Positions 5,934 through 12,553 are shown, counted from the stretch's first letter. The stretch is 12,553 bases of DNA from Chloroflexota bacterium (GCA_010092775.1 JAADYZ010000027.1:1-12553), one strand, 5' to 3'. Notes: generated by a model from the sequence alone, not told the origin. Translations and numbers: made by a program.

Positions 5934-6430
5934 TACGGTTCATCATGTCCCATTTTGTCAAAATATGCAAGTAGAGCCTCTTCCACCGGCTTGGGAACCA
6001 TCGAACTGATGTCCCCACCCAAGGAGGCAATTTCGACGATGGTGCTGCTGGCGAGATGCATATGTTGTTCCCGCGCCATCAAGCACACGATCTCAATATC
6101 AGGTGCCAGCCGATTGTTCGCCAAAGCCATACGGAACTCTAGCTCGAAGTCAGAGAACACGCGTAGCCCGCGAACGATGACGATTGCCCCGATCTCCTTA
6201 GCAAAATCGACGGTCAAGCCACCGTAGGGCTGGACCGTGATGTTCTCCACATGGGCCAGCGCTTGCCGCGCCAGGTCAACGCGCTGTTCTTGTGGAAACA
6301 CGAAGGACTTCGCAGGGTTGCTGAACACACCCAGCACGACCTCATCGAAGAGATGGCTGGCGCGCTCGGCGATGTCGCAGTGACCGCGATGGATGGGGTT
6401 AAAGCTGGCCGGGAAAAGAGCTCGACGCAT
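5933..6430 (-). CDS. coaD: Phosphopantetheine adenylyltransferase CoaD
   Basis: CoaD (PPAT) joins 4'-phosphopantetheine and ATP to form dephospho-CoA, the fourth step of CoA synthesis. The 165-residue protein is normal in length. The nucleotidyltransferase signature is ASFNPIHRGH (8-17); most homologues have GSFDP here, so Gly to Ala and Asp to Asn are mild departures, while the catalytic HxGH His is kept. RGLR (87-90) followed by SDFELE, and ASST (127-130) with GGDISSMVP, complete the active-site and trimer motifs. The ATG at 6430 has an AGGA site. It lies 32 bp after recG with no rsmD between, although rsmD-coaD is the common order. CoA supply ties it to the fatty-acid genes nearby. Confidence 0.95.
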   Translation of the reverse strand: MRRALFPASFNPIHRGHCDIAERASHLFDEVVLGVFSNPAKSFVFPQEQRVDLARQALAHVENITVQPYGGLTVDFAKEIGAIVIVRGLRVFSDFELEFRMALANNRLAPDIEIVCLMAREQHMHLASSTIVEIASLGGDISSMVPKPVEEALLAYFDKMGHDEP

Positions 6431-6462
6431 GAAAGATTCCTATTTGGGTAGCCGAGAGACGC

Positions 6463-9042
6463 TCAACTGATGTCTCCCATCGTCTCAGGTTCGGCCTGCT
6501 GCACCAGCTCGGCCAGGGTTTCGTGTTCGGGTGCACTGAGGTCCGGGTCGCGCTCAAAGACCATGCGGGCAGTTTCCTGGACTGTTTCCACCATCGGGAT
6601 GGTTGCATAGTCCAGGATGAAGCGGGTTGCGAAGCTGCCGCTTTGCTGGACCCCCAACAGATCGCCTGCGCCACGCTGCTGGAGATCGATCTCAGCCAGT
6701 TCAAAGCCGCTGGTCGAATTCTCCAGCGCACTAAGGCGCGGATCATCATCGAGCTCCGCGCGATAGGACACAAGCAGGCAGGTACTGCTGTGCCCCCCTC
6801 GACCGACCCGGCCACGCAACTGATGAAGCTGGGCCAAACCAAAGCGATTGGCATTCTCGATCATCATGACGGTGGCATTGGGGACGTCCACGCCAACCTC
6901 AACGACGGTCGTACTGATCAGGATGTCGATCTCACCCGCATAGAAGGCCTGCATCACCGCTTCTTTGTCATCGTTGTGCAATTGGCCATGCAAGAGGCCC
7001 AAACGCAAATCTGGGTAGACGTCACGGCTAAGGCGCTCATACTCTGACTCCGCGGAGACTGCTTCAATCCCGTCGCTGTCGCTGACTAGCGGGCACACAA
7101 TATACGCTTGGCGACCCGCCTCGATCTGCGACCGGATAAAGGCGTAAGCCCGCTCACGGGCTTTCTTCTCGATCACGCGAGTTTCAACCGGCGTGCGCCC
7201 TGGCGGCATCTCATCGATCAAGGTGAGGTCAAGGTCGGCGTGCATCGTGAGCGCCAAAGTACGCGGGATCGGGGTTGCTGTCATCACCAGCAAGTGGGGA
7301 TTCCCATCTAACGCTTTGTCACGCAGGGCTCCGCGCTGAGAGACACCGAAACGGTGCTGCTCGTCAATCACTGCCAAACCTAGATTGTGATAGTCGACTG
7401 CGGGTTGGATCAGAGCATGGGTGCCAACGACCGCCTGAATCTCACCGCTGGCCAGGCCGGCATAGACGGCTTCTCGTTCACTCTTGCTGATGTTCCCGGT
7501 TAGCAGGGCCACCTGGATTGGATAGTCGCTGGGGTGGCTCTCGAAAAAGCTGACCAATTTCTTGTGATGCTGTTCAGCCAAGATCGAGGTTGGGGCCATC
7601 AGGGCAGCTTGATAGCCATTCGCGATGGCCATCGCCATGCCAAGGGCGGCAACAATGGTCTTCCCGCTGCCCACATCTCCCTGAACCAAGCGGTTCATCG
7701 GAACGCCGCTCGCGATATCCTCTTGAATCTGGGCGACGGCTCGCTCCTGCGCCCCAGTTAAGGCAAATGGCAGGACATCAGTTGCGGCCAGCAACCACTC
7801 ACCATCAACCTGGATGACTGGCCCTTGGCGAGACTGCCACTCATAGCGACGCCGGAGCATCGATAGCTGGAGCGCAAACAATTCCTGGAAAGCCATTCGC
7901 CGCAGCGCATCTTCTTTGTCTTGCCAACTATCCGCAAAGTGCGCCTGAGCTAGGGCGTCGCCGTAGTCCATCAAGTCAGCTTGTTCTCGTACGTCCAGGG
8001 GGAGGGGGTCGGGCATGTAGGGTGCCCATTCATCCACCACCTGCTTCACGATCTTGCGCATAACGCGCGGCTTGAGCTTGCCTGTCAAGGAATAGACAGG
8101 CACCACGCGCCCGGTATGCAGCAGTTCCTCGTCGATCTCTTCCAACTCTGGGTTGTTCATTACCAGGCGACCCAGATATTGGTCGATCTTGCCGCTAACG
8201 GCGACATGTAGGCCATCGCGAAGTTGGTAGCGCATCCAGGGTTGGTTGAACCAATTCAGACGCAGCTTGGCTGTTCCATCATCCAGAAAGGCTTCGACCC
8301 GCAGGCCGCCCCCTTTCATCGTGTAGGACTGCGGTTCCCTTAGCTCACCAATCGCTGTGACCGTCTGTCCACTTTGCAGCCGGTTGATAGGGGTCATGCG
8401 GGTGTAATCATCATAGCGCCGCGGGAAGAAGGCCAGCACATCGCGGATGGTTTGGATGCCCAGCTTGGCCAGGTCTTCGGCGCGCTGTGAACCCACCCCT
8501 TTGATCGTCGTAACCGGCTCATCTAGCGCGCGGAGTTGTTTCCGGCTGACCGAAACCTGCCGCTGACGATGATAGCCGCGCCGTTCGCGTACAGCGAGTT
8601 GGGGTGCTGGCCGTCGTCGCGATGGCACGTGGGCTTCCGCTGGAGGCTGCCCATTGCCTGACCCTTGGTCAGCCTCATAGCTCCGATCATCAATCGATGA
8701 CCGGGGGCGCGATCGCTCAGTGCTGACCGCACTGCTGGCCAAGGCATCCAACTCACCGCCCGCAGGGCTCTCTCCCTCGTCGGAGCTTGTTTGGGCAATC
8801 AACTCAGTGATCGCTTGAATGATTGCCGGTCGCTCTTCAGGAACGCTGTTGTCGTAATCGCGCAGGTACTCGGCAATCTTGTCGATGATAGTGTGGTGGG
8901 CGTCGGAACGCGCCTGACTATGCGCCTCGCGCGCCCAATGGTAGGCAAAACGGGCGAAGCCGCCAATAACGGCCTTGTTCTCGTAGTTTTTCTGCTCTTC
9001 CAACGAGAGGATTTTGAGCAGCGTTTCTAGTGATGATGCCAT
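6463..9042 (-). CDS. recG: ATP-dependent DNA helicase RecG
   Basis: RecG is a superfamily 2 translocase that remodels stalled forks and Holliday junctions. With the ATG at 9042 it has 859 residues. Residues 1-95 form a helical domain beginning MASSLETLLKIL; 95-170 are a low-complexity Ser/Arg/Pro linker. The wedge region starts near LDEPVTTIKGVG (KGVG 181-184). The helicase core has Walker A GDVGSGKT (455-462), DEQH (560-563), the TATPIPRT segment and QLRGRVGRG (741-749). The C-terminal FELAEIDLQQRGAGDLLG is the RecG hook region. The long N-terminal extension is absent in E. coli RecG; Thermotoga RecG also has an N-terminal extension. A TTG at 9081 would add 13 residues and overlap degV by 20 bases. 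I prefer the ATG because ETLLKIL-type starts fit relatives as I recall them, though its ribosome site is poor. Confidence 0.94.
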   Translation of the reverse strand: MASSLETLLKILSLEEQKNYENKAVIGGFARFAYHWAREAHSQARSDAHHTIIDKIAEYLRDYDNSVPEERPAIIQAITELIAQTSSDEGESPAGGELDALASSAVSTERSRPRSSIDDRSYEADQGSGNGQPPAEAHVPSRRRPAPQLAVRERRGYHRQRQVSVSRKQLRALDEPVTTIKGVGSQRAEDLAKLGIQTIRDVLAFFPRRYDDYTRMTPINRLQSGQTVTAIGELREPQSYTMKGGGLRVEAFLDDGTAKLRLNWFNQPWMRYQLRDGLHVAVSGKIDQYLGRLVMNNPELEEIDEELLHTGRVVPVYSLTGKLKPRVMRKIVKQVVDEWAPYMPDPLPLDVREQADLMDYGDALAQAHFADSWQDKEDALRRMAFQELFALQLSMLRRRYEWQSRQGPVIQVDGEWLLAATDVLPFALTGAQERAVAQIQEDIASGVPMNRLVQGDVGSGKTIVAALGMAMAIANGYQAALMAPTSILAEQHHKKLVSFFESHPSDYPIQVALLTGNISKSEREAVYAGLASGEIQAVVGTHALIQPAVDYHNLGLAVIDEQHRFGVSQRGALRDKALDGNPHLLVMTATPIPRTLALTMHADLDLTLIDEMPPGRTPVETRVIEKKARERAYAFIRSQIEAGRQAYIVCPLVSDSDGIEAVSAESEYERLSRDVYPDLRLGLLHGQLHNDDKEAVMQAFYAGEIDILISTTVVEVGVDVPNATVMMIENANRFGLAQLHQLRGRVGRGGHSSTCLLVSYRAELDDDPRLSALENSTSGFELAEIDLQQRGAGDLLGVQQSGSFATRFILDYATIPMVETVQETARMVFERDPDLSAPEHETLAELVQQAEPETMGDIS

Positions 9043-9061
9043 ACGGGTGACGTTATTCCTG

Positions 9062-9919
9062 TCAACTTTCTTCCAGCACAAAGATTCCGAGGCTGTTCAA
9101 TCCGACTGAGCAAGCCGTCAGAGGGTCGTATTGGAGTACGGGGTAGTTATGCCGGGTCAGTTCTAATGCCAGGCGGTCTTGCAGCATCCGCGTCCGGTCA
9201 TTAGACCGGCGTGTCGTCTGCACCACCGCCAAGCGTTCAATTGCGGTAAATTCTGTCACGAACTCGATGATCTTGTCAATGGCCTGGGCATGGGTGCGCG
9301 CTTTCTCCATTGCAATCAGCCGCCCATCCTCCATTGAGATCAAAGGTTTTACGTCGAGCATGCTGCCCACAATCGTCTGAGTCTCATCCAGCAGGCCAGA
9401 CCGACGGATGTAATCAAGGTCCGTCGCATAGATCACCGAATAAACCCGATGCGTCAGCGAATGCGACGCGCGCATCAGATCGTCCAACGTGGCACCGAAG
9501 GCCGCCATCTCGATCATCTTCTCGACGGTATAGGCCAGCCCCACTGACATGGTCTGTGAGTCGATCACTGCAATATCACAGCGACCAAGCAGTGATTCGC
9601 GTGCCGCGACCGCATGATCATAGGTTCGGCTCAAGTGCCTAGAATGAACGATAACACAAATCTGTGTCGAGACCTGACACAAACGCTTGTAGACTTGCTC
9701 GAAGGCTGCAACCGAGGGTGCCTCGACGCTTGGCAGCGTTTGCACATGCTGCATGCGCTGAAGCATTTCCTCATTGTCGATGTCGTCCAGGTGCCGGTAT
9801 GCGTGCTGCCCAAAGCGTACGTTGACCGGCACCAGCGTAAGGCCGTAATCCTCTGGAAAGTGCGGATGCTCGAAAGTGGCTGTGCTGTCCGTCACAAACA
9901 GGATTCTGGACGATGACAT
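9062..9919 (-). CDS. degV: DegV family protein, FakB-like fatty-acid-binding protein
   Basis: A 285-residue DegV-family protein, normal in length. These proteins bind a fatty acid and present its carboxylate to the kinase FakA. Seen here are TDST (10-13), the Thr61 region LPSVEAPS, HSRHLSRTYDHA with Ser93 in the carboxylate-binding loop, and DSQTMSVGL (120-128). It lies 3 bp after the FakA-like gene; the ribosome site GTGGAG overlaps the end of that gene, and ATG 9919 is the clear start. The pair therefore looks like a FakA-FakB fatty-acid kinase. It is odd that the C-terminus reads DPLTACSVGLNSLGIFV where most DegV proteins have an H-x-GPG motif, so a usually conserved His and the glycines are missing. 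It may bind a different lipid or work differently. Confidence 0.9.
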   Translation of the reverse strand: MSSSRILFVTDSTATFEHPHFPEDYGLTLVPVNVRFGQHAYRHLDDIDNEEMLQRMQHVQTLPSVEAPSVAAFEQVYKRLCQVSTQICVIVHSRHLSRTYDHAVAARESLLGRCDIAVIDSQTMSVGLAYTVEKMIEMAAFGATLDDLMRASHSLTHRVYSVIYATDLDYIRRSGLLDETQTIVGSMLDVKPLISMEDGRLIAMEKARTHAQAIDKIIEFVTEFTAIERLAVVQTTRRSNDRTRMLQDRLALELTRHNYPVLQYDPLTACSVGLNSLGIFVLEES

Positions 9920-9922
9920 GCG

Positions 9923-11605
9923 CTACTCCACGCTGATGATGTAGTAATAGTGCGGTTGACCTCCCTCTTGCAGCTCGATCTCCAAATGAGGGAACTCCTC
10001 TTGGAGATGCTCTGCAAGAGTTTCGGCTTGGCCAAAGGGTTGGTTTTCGCCGCTATACAAAGTGATGAGTTCATGTTCGTGGGCCTGCATCTTTTCCAGC
10101 AGGGCAATCACGACTGTGCTGACGTCGTCTCCGTTGAGTACGATCTTCCCATCCACCAGACCAATGATCTGGCCTTCCCGGACTTCAATGCCGTTGAGCG
10201 TCACATCGCGCGTGGCTGTCGTGACCTCACCGGTAATGACCTGCGACATCGCATCCGTCATCTCGGAGGTCATATGCTCCAGGTCACCTTCCGGATCGAG
10301 CGAGAGCAGGGCCGAGATGCCCTGTGGGATGGTCCGGCTGGGCACAACAGAGACCTGCGTACCGCTGCCATTGCCGCTGACCAATTGGGCGGCCTGGTTG
10401 GCCGCCATCAGAATGTTGCCGTTGTTCGGCAGGATCACGTAACGGTCGGTTGGCAGGCTTTCGATGGCTTCCACGAAGTCCTGCGTGCTGGGGTTCATCG
10501 TTTGGCCGCCAGCAATGACATGGCCTGCGCCTAAACTGTAAAAGATGTTCGTCAATTCCGGGCTGGGCGAAACGGTGATCACGCCGATTTGGCCTTCTAA
10601 CACCTCAATCGGTTTCGCGACCGTGCCGGGATTACGCGTCGTACCAAAGGACTCCGCCTGGGCTTGCATATTCTCGACCACGATATCGTCCAACGCACCG
10701 AGTGCGGCTCCGTAGCTCAAGGGTACACCCGGATCATGCACATGGACGTGCACCTTCACGACCGTCTCGCTGCCGACCACCAGCGCGGAGTCCCCCATCG
10801 CCTCAATGTCGGCCCGAATCTGGTTGACGTCCAGCTCAAACCCCTTGATAAGATACTGAATATCATAACCCCAGCCTTCCTCATCATCCGCCACCAGCCA
10901 TGCGTCATTGGCTAGCCGCTCCGGAACGCCAGAGGTACTCGGACCACTCAATTCGAGCGAGTCACCGCGTAGGAAGCGCAGCATCCCTTCGATCACGAAG
11001 GTGTAGCCCATCCCGCCGGAGTCCACCACACCGGCATCTTTCAAGACGGGCAGCAGGTCGGGTGTGCGCTGCACCGACTCATGACATTCCGCTACCACCT
11101 GCTCTAGCAGGTCGAGCAAGGTGTCAACCTGCTGCGCGGCTTCTAGTGCCACAGCAGAGGCCTCACGTGCCACGGTCAACATGGTTCCTTCGACGGGGCG
11201 TTGAACCGCTCGATAGGCCGTCTGGGAGGCTTCCTGCAAAGCAGCAGCAAACGCGGAAACATCAATGACCGGACGCGCCTCGACGCTCCTGGAGAAGCCA
11301 GCCCACAACTGCGACAAGATGACGCCCGAGTTGCCGCGGGCTCCCATCAATGCACCGTTATAGATTCCTGCTGCGATCCGTCCGGCATGGCGTTCGTCGC
11401 TGTTGGCAATCTCGTTCCAGGCACTGCGCATCGTCATTAGCATGTTGGTGCCGGTGTCGCCGTCGGGCACCGGGAAGACATTTTGCGTGTTGACGAACTC
11501 GTAGTTCTGCTCTAGCCAGGCTAGACCCGCCTGGACCAATGCCTTCAAATCCTGACCATCACAGGAGCGCATTGCCTGCTGCTGTTCCTCTGCCCCGTTG
11601 CTCAT
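9923..11605 (-). CDS. fakA: FakA-like fatty acid kinase (DAK/DhaL-domain, YloV family)
   Basis: A 560-residue protein with the FakA/YloV architecture and length. The N-terminal DhaL-type ATP-binding domain carries FPVPDGDTGTNM (44-55, with the Mg-binding Asp residues), GARGNSGV (88-95) and DSGGMGY (195-201). A middle domain has WGYDIQYLIKG (245-255) and KVHVHVHDPG (284-293). The C-terminal domain contains ILPNNGNILMAA and VVPSRTIPQG, typical of the part that docks the lipid-loaded partner. FakA phosphorylates fatty acids bound to FakB to give acyl-phosphate for phospholipid synthesis. The ATG overlaps the upstream Asp23 stop (ATGA) with a strong GGAGGAA site, and degV follows after 3 bp. Where I recall GYCTE in staphylococcal FakA, with Cys as a zinc ligand, this protein has GYDIQ. 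Confidence 0.93.
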   Translation of the reverse strand: MSNGAEEQQQAMRSCDGQDLKALVQAGLAWLEQNYEFVNTQNVFPVPDGDTGTNMLMTMRSAWNEIANSDERHAGRIAAGIYNGALMGARGNSGVILSQLWAGFSRSVEARPVIDVSAFAAALQEASQTAYRAVQRPVEGTMLTVAREASAVALEAAQQVDTLLDLLEQVVAECHESVQRTPDLLPVLKDAGVVDSGGMGYTFVIEGMLRFLRGDSLELSGPSTSGVPERLANDAWLVADDEEGWGYDIQYLIKGFELDVNQIRADIEAMGDSALVVGSETVVKVHVHVHDPGVPLSYGAALGALDDIVVENMQAQAESFGTTRNPGTVAKPIEVLEGQIGVITVSPSPELTNIFYSLGAGHVIAGGQTMNPSTQDFVEAIESLPTDRYVILPNNGNILMAANQAAQLVSGNGSGTQVSVVPSRTIPQGISALLSLDPEGDLEHMTSEMTDAMSQVITGEVTTATRDVTLNGIEVREGQIIGLVDGKIVLNGDDVSTVVIALLEKMQAHEHELITLYSGENQPFGQAETLAEHLQEEFPHLEIELQEGGQPHYYYIISVE

Positions 11606-11991
11606 GTTGATTTCCTCCGCCCGGCCTCACCATCGTCGTCGGTCTTGCGCAGTCCTTGCACAAACACGTTAACCTGATGCACAGGCACATCTACCGCGCG
11701 CTCAATGTTGTAGCGCACCGCATTGATCACACTGGACGCGACCGTAGAGATGCGCGTCCCGTATTGGATAATCACATAGACATCGACTGTGATGTGGCCG
11801 TCTTCAACCCGCACATCGATCCCGTGGTGGGGGTCCCGCGTGATCGTAGCGGCAAGTTCGTTGAAAGCGTTCTTCGACGCCATGCCCACCACGCCATAAC
11901 TGGTGAGCAGTGCCTTACTGGCGATTGTTGCAATCGCCGTCGGTGAGACGAAGATTCGTCCCAGGCTCTCTGATGCTGTGTCGTCGGTCAT
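11602..11991 (-). CDS. Asp23/Gls24 family protein (YloU-like)
   Basis: A 129-residue Asp23/Gls24 protein when started at ATG 11991, which has GAGGAG just upstream. An in-frame ATG at 12066 would add 25 residues (Arg/Thr/Ser-rich, unlike the family) and lacks a ribosome site, so I reject it. Family features include IFVSPTAIATIASKALL near the N-terminus, GVVGMAS, the DVRVEDGHITVDVYVIIQYG strand pair (split across about 58-77) and the last helix ending VPVHQVNVFVQGL. The family has no known enzyme activity. The stop overlaps the FakA-like start by four bases (ATGA), which implies coupled translation. In Bacillus, yloU precedes yloV (fakA) and follows rpmB, the same as here apart from the divergent rpmB. 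It is the first gene of the large central operon. Confidence 0.93.
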   Translation of the reverse strand: MTDDTASESLGRIFVSPTAIATIASKALLTSYGVVGMASKNAFNELAATITRDPHHGIDVRVEDGHITVDVYVIIQYGTRISTVASSVINAVRYNIERAVDVPVHQVNVFVQGLRKTDDDGEAGRRKST

Positions 11992-12067
11992 AAACTCCTC
12001 AAAACGGGTCGGTCCAGCGCAAGCCGATCGGGTCGTTCGTCTCGCGGTACTCACGCTAGAGGTCATC

Positions 12068-12096
12068 TTGTTAAGCGGACAGGTCCGCGTTAAAAT
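12068..12096 (+). promoter_or_regulatory. Predicted sigma70-type promoter of rpmB
   Basis: TTGTTA (12068-12073) and TAAAAT (12091-12096) are separated by exactly 17 bases on the plus strand. The predicted start is near 12103, giving a leader of about 40 bases before the rpmB ATG. A six-base inverted repeat TTGAGT / ACTCAA (12099-12104 and 12119-12124) lies at the start of the leader. Confidence 0.7.
12075..12088. promoter_or_regulatory. Palindrome in the spacer of the rpmB promoter
   Basis: GCGGAC and GTCCGC are perfect six-base arms with two bases between. The 14-bp palindrome lies entirely between the -35 (12068-12073) and -10 (12091-12096) elements of the rpmB promoter, a classic operator position. 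It is also downstream of the possible start of the divergent Asp23 operon, so one protein could control both. The binding protein is unknown. Confidence 0.55.
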
Positions 12097-12108
12097 CGTT
12101 GAGTTCTC

Positions 12109-12117
12109 ATCATAGCA
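12109..12117 (-). promoter_or_regulatory. Possible extended -10 promoter for the asp23-fakA operon
   Basis: The minus strand reads TGCTATGAT, an extended -10 (TGn plus TATGAT), with no good -35 at the usual distance. The start would be near 12102, next to the rpmB start on the other strand, so the two polymerases would compete. The leader would be about 110 bases. Moderate to low confidence. Confidence 0.35.
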
Positions 12118-12143
12118 GACTCAAGTAGGTAGGGATCGCAACT

Positions 12144-12335
12144 ATGGCTGTATGTGAGATTTGCGGCAAGCGTCCGCAGGTTGGGAACAACGTCAGCTTC
12201 TCTCAAAAGAAGACGAAACGTCAGTTCCTGCCCAATATCCAAAAGACCAAGGTCTTCCGCGACGGGCGGTTGGTCTCGATCCAGGCTTGTGCCAAGTGCA
12301 TCAAGACCCTGAATAAAGACGTCAAACTGCGCTAA
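12144..12335 (+). CDS. rpmB: 50S ribosomal protein L28
   Basis: A 63-residue L28, normal length, and the only plus-strand gene of the window. It has the diagnostic CEICGKRPQVGNNVS start and KTKRQFLPNIQ (23-33). Cys4, Cys7, Cys49 and Cys52 make it the zinc-binding (C+) form, like the L32 in this window. The ATG at 12144 follows an AGGG site by nine bases. It has its own promoter and a downstream hairpin, so it is probably a single-gene transcript. It diverges from the Asp23/FakA operon and converges with rpe. In Bacillus the same genes (rpe, rpmB, yloU, yloV) are neighbours. Confidence 0.97.
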   Translation: MAVCEICGKRPQVGNNVSFSQKKTKRQFLPNIQKTKVFRDGRLVSIQACAKCIKTLNKDVKLR

Positions 12336-12377
12336 CTGAATCACCCGCTTCATCGTCGCACATTGCTATTCGTCAGG

Positions 12378-12399
12378 GAAGAGCCAGAATTGGCTCTTC
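12378..12399 (+). terminator. Hairpin between convergent rpmB and rpe, probable terminator
   Basis: Perfect nine-base arms GAAGAGCCA and TGGCTCTTC enclose the loop GAAT, in the 77-bp gap between the two convergent stop codons. On the plus strand a pyrimidine-rich TCTCCATTTCT follows, a weak U-tract. Position and stem strength favour a terminator for rpmB; it could work in both directions, but the minus strand has no T-run. Confidence 0.65.
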
Positions 12400-12412
12400 T
12401 CTCCATTTCTGC

Positions 12413-12553
12413 CTATTGGGTCGCTTCACGCAGAGCGCTCAGCGCAGCGCCAATTCCGGCGTCTGAGCGAAACACCGAGCTACCCGCCACCAACACCGAG
12501 GCACCTGCATCAACCGCAAGCCGCCCCGTCTCCGTGTTGATCCCACCATCTAC
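12413..12553 (-). CDS. rpe: Ribulose-phosphate 3-epimerase (C-terminal part)
   Basis: Only the last 46 residues are in the window; the 5' part lies beyond the right edge. The stretch begins VDGGIN and contains LAVDAGASVLVAGSSVF, which matches the end of the TIM barrel of ribulose-phosphate 3-epimerase: the catalytic Asp region (DGGI) and the phosphate-binding AGS loop. The enzyme interconverts ribulose-5-phosphate and xylulose-5-phosphate in the pentose phosphate pathway. Closely related barrel sugar-phosphate epimerases (such as allulose-6-phosphate 3-epimerase) share these motifs, but the neighbouring rpmB matches the rpe-rpmB context of other bacteria. It converges with rpmB. Confidence 0.9.
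   Translation of the reverse strand, partial: VDGGINTETGRLAVDAGASVLVAGSSVFRSDAGIGAALSALREATQ

Noticed and set aside
6523..7047. Plus-strand open frame of 174 codons opposite the recG C-terminus
   Set aside because: It is antisense to the conserved helicase motifs, so codon constraint on recG explains the open frame.
9043..9081. Upstream TTG start for recG adding 13 residues
   Set aside because: It overlaps degV by 20 bases and the added residues (MCWKKVDRNNVTR) are just the degV end read in another frame; the ATG at 9042 gives a family-like start. Some doubt remains because the ribosome site is weak.
9950..10534. Plus-strand open frame of 194 codons opposite the FakA-like gene
   Set aside because: It lies wholly antisense to a well-supported gene, has no recognisable motif or ribosome site, and is rich in His, Arg and Leu as expected for a shadow frame.
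11992..12066. Upstream ATG for the YloU-like Asp23 gene
   Set aside because: There is no ribosome site, the extra 25 residues do not resemble the family, and a GAGGAG site directly precedes the internal ATG at 11991.
1..12553. CRISPR array, insertion sequence, prophage, tRNA or toxin-antitoxin genes
   Set aside because: I saw no regularly spaced direct repeats, transposase, integrase, cloverleaf-forming segment or small paired genes of that type; the window is compact housekeeping DNA.

Overview
The window reads as a conserved housekeeping segment of a bacterial chromosome, most likely from a Chloroflexota bacterium (Anaerolineae-like). That assignment is an inference. It rests on the moderately high G+C, the mixture of Firmicutes-like and Actinobacteria-like gene order, a RecG with a long N-terminal helical extension, and the style of the protein sequences. 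There is no mobile element, CRISPR array, tRNA or rRNA, and no stretch over 300 bases lacks a gene. Almost everything is on the minus strand, so the biological order runs from right to left; only rpmB is on the plus strand.

Right end (about 11.6-12.55 kb): the 3' end of ribulose-phosphate 3-epimerase (rpe, minus) converges with rpmB (L28, plus), with a hairpin between them. rpmB diverges from a long minus-strand operon across a 150-bp region. This region holds a good sigma70-type promoter for rpmB, with a perfect palindrome in its spacer, and a possible overlapping promoter for the other side.

Central operon (about 5.3-12.0 kb, minus): an Asp23/YloU-like protein, FakA-like fatty-acid kinase, DegV/FakB-like fatty-acid-binding protein, RecG helicase, CoaD (coenzyme A synthesis), and a coiled-coil protein with two sequence blocks that match my memory of the mycobacterial septation factor SepIVA. 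Gaps are short or negative, which suggests co-transcription and translational coupling.

rpmF-fab segment (about 2.2-5.3 kb, minus): rpmF (L32) has its own consensus promoter, a leader hairpin and a strong downstream terminator. It is followed by fabD, a Tic20/DUF4870-like membrane protein, a second promoter embedded in inverted repeats, fabG, a second Asp23 (YqhY-like) protein and nusB. Left end (0-1.7 kb): the Tat translocase genes tatB-like and tatC, then the start of a gene of the cyclic 2,3-diphosphoglycerate synthetase/GTPase family, cut by the window edge.

Functionally the cluster joins membrane-lipid supply (FakA/FakB-like capture of fatty acids, FabD/FabG elongation, CoaD for CoA and ACP cofactor), envelope functions (two Asp23 proteins, DUF4870, a SepIVA-like septum factor, Tat export) and the translation/transcription machinery (L28, L32, NusB). 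The order resembles the rpe-rpmB-yloU-yloV-recG-fabD-fabG block of Bacillus merged with the actinobacterial rpmB-dak-recG-coaD-sepIVA-rpmF block, but lacks rsmD, DUF177/YceD, plsX, fabH and acpP. No wholly new system is evident. The best leads are the SepIVA-like protein, the operator-like palindromes at fabG and rpmB, the atypical DegV protein, and the extended TatC and RecG N-termini.
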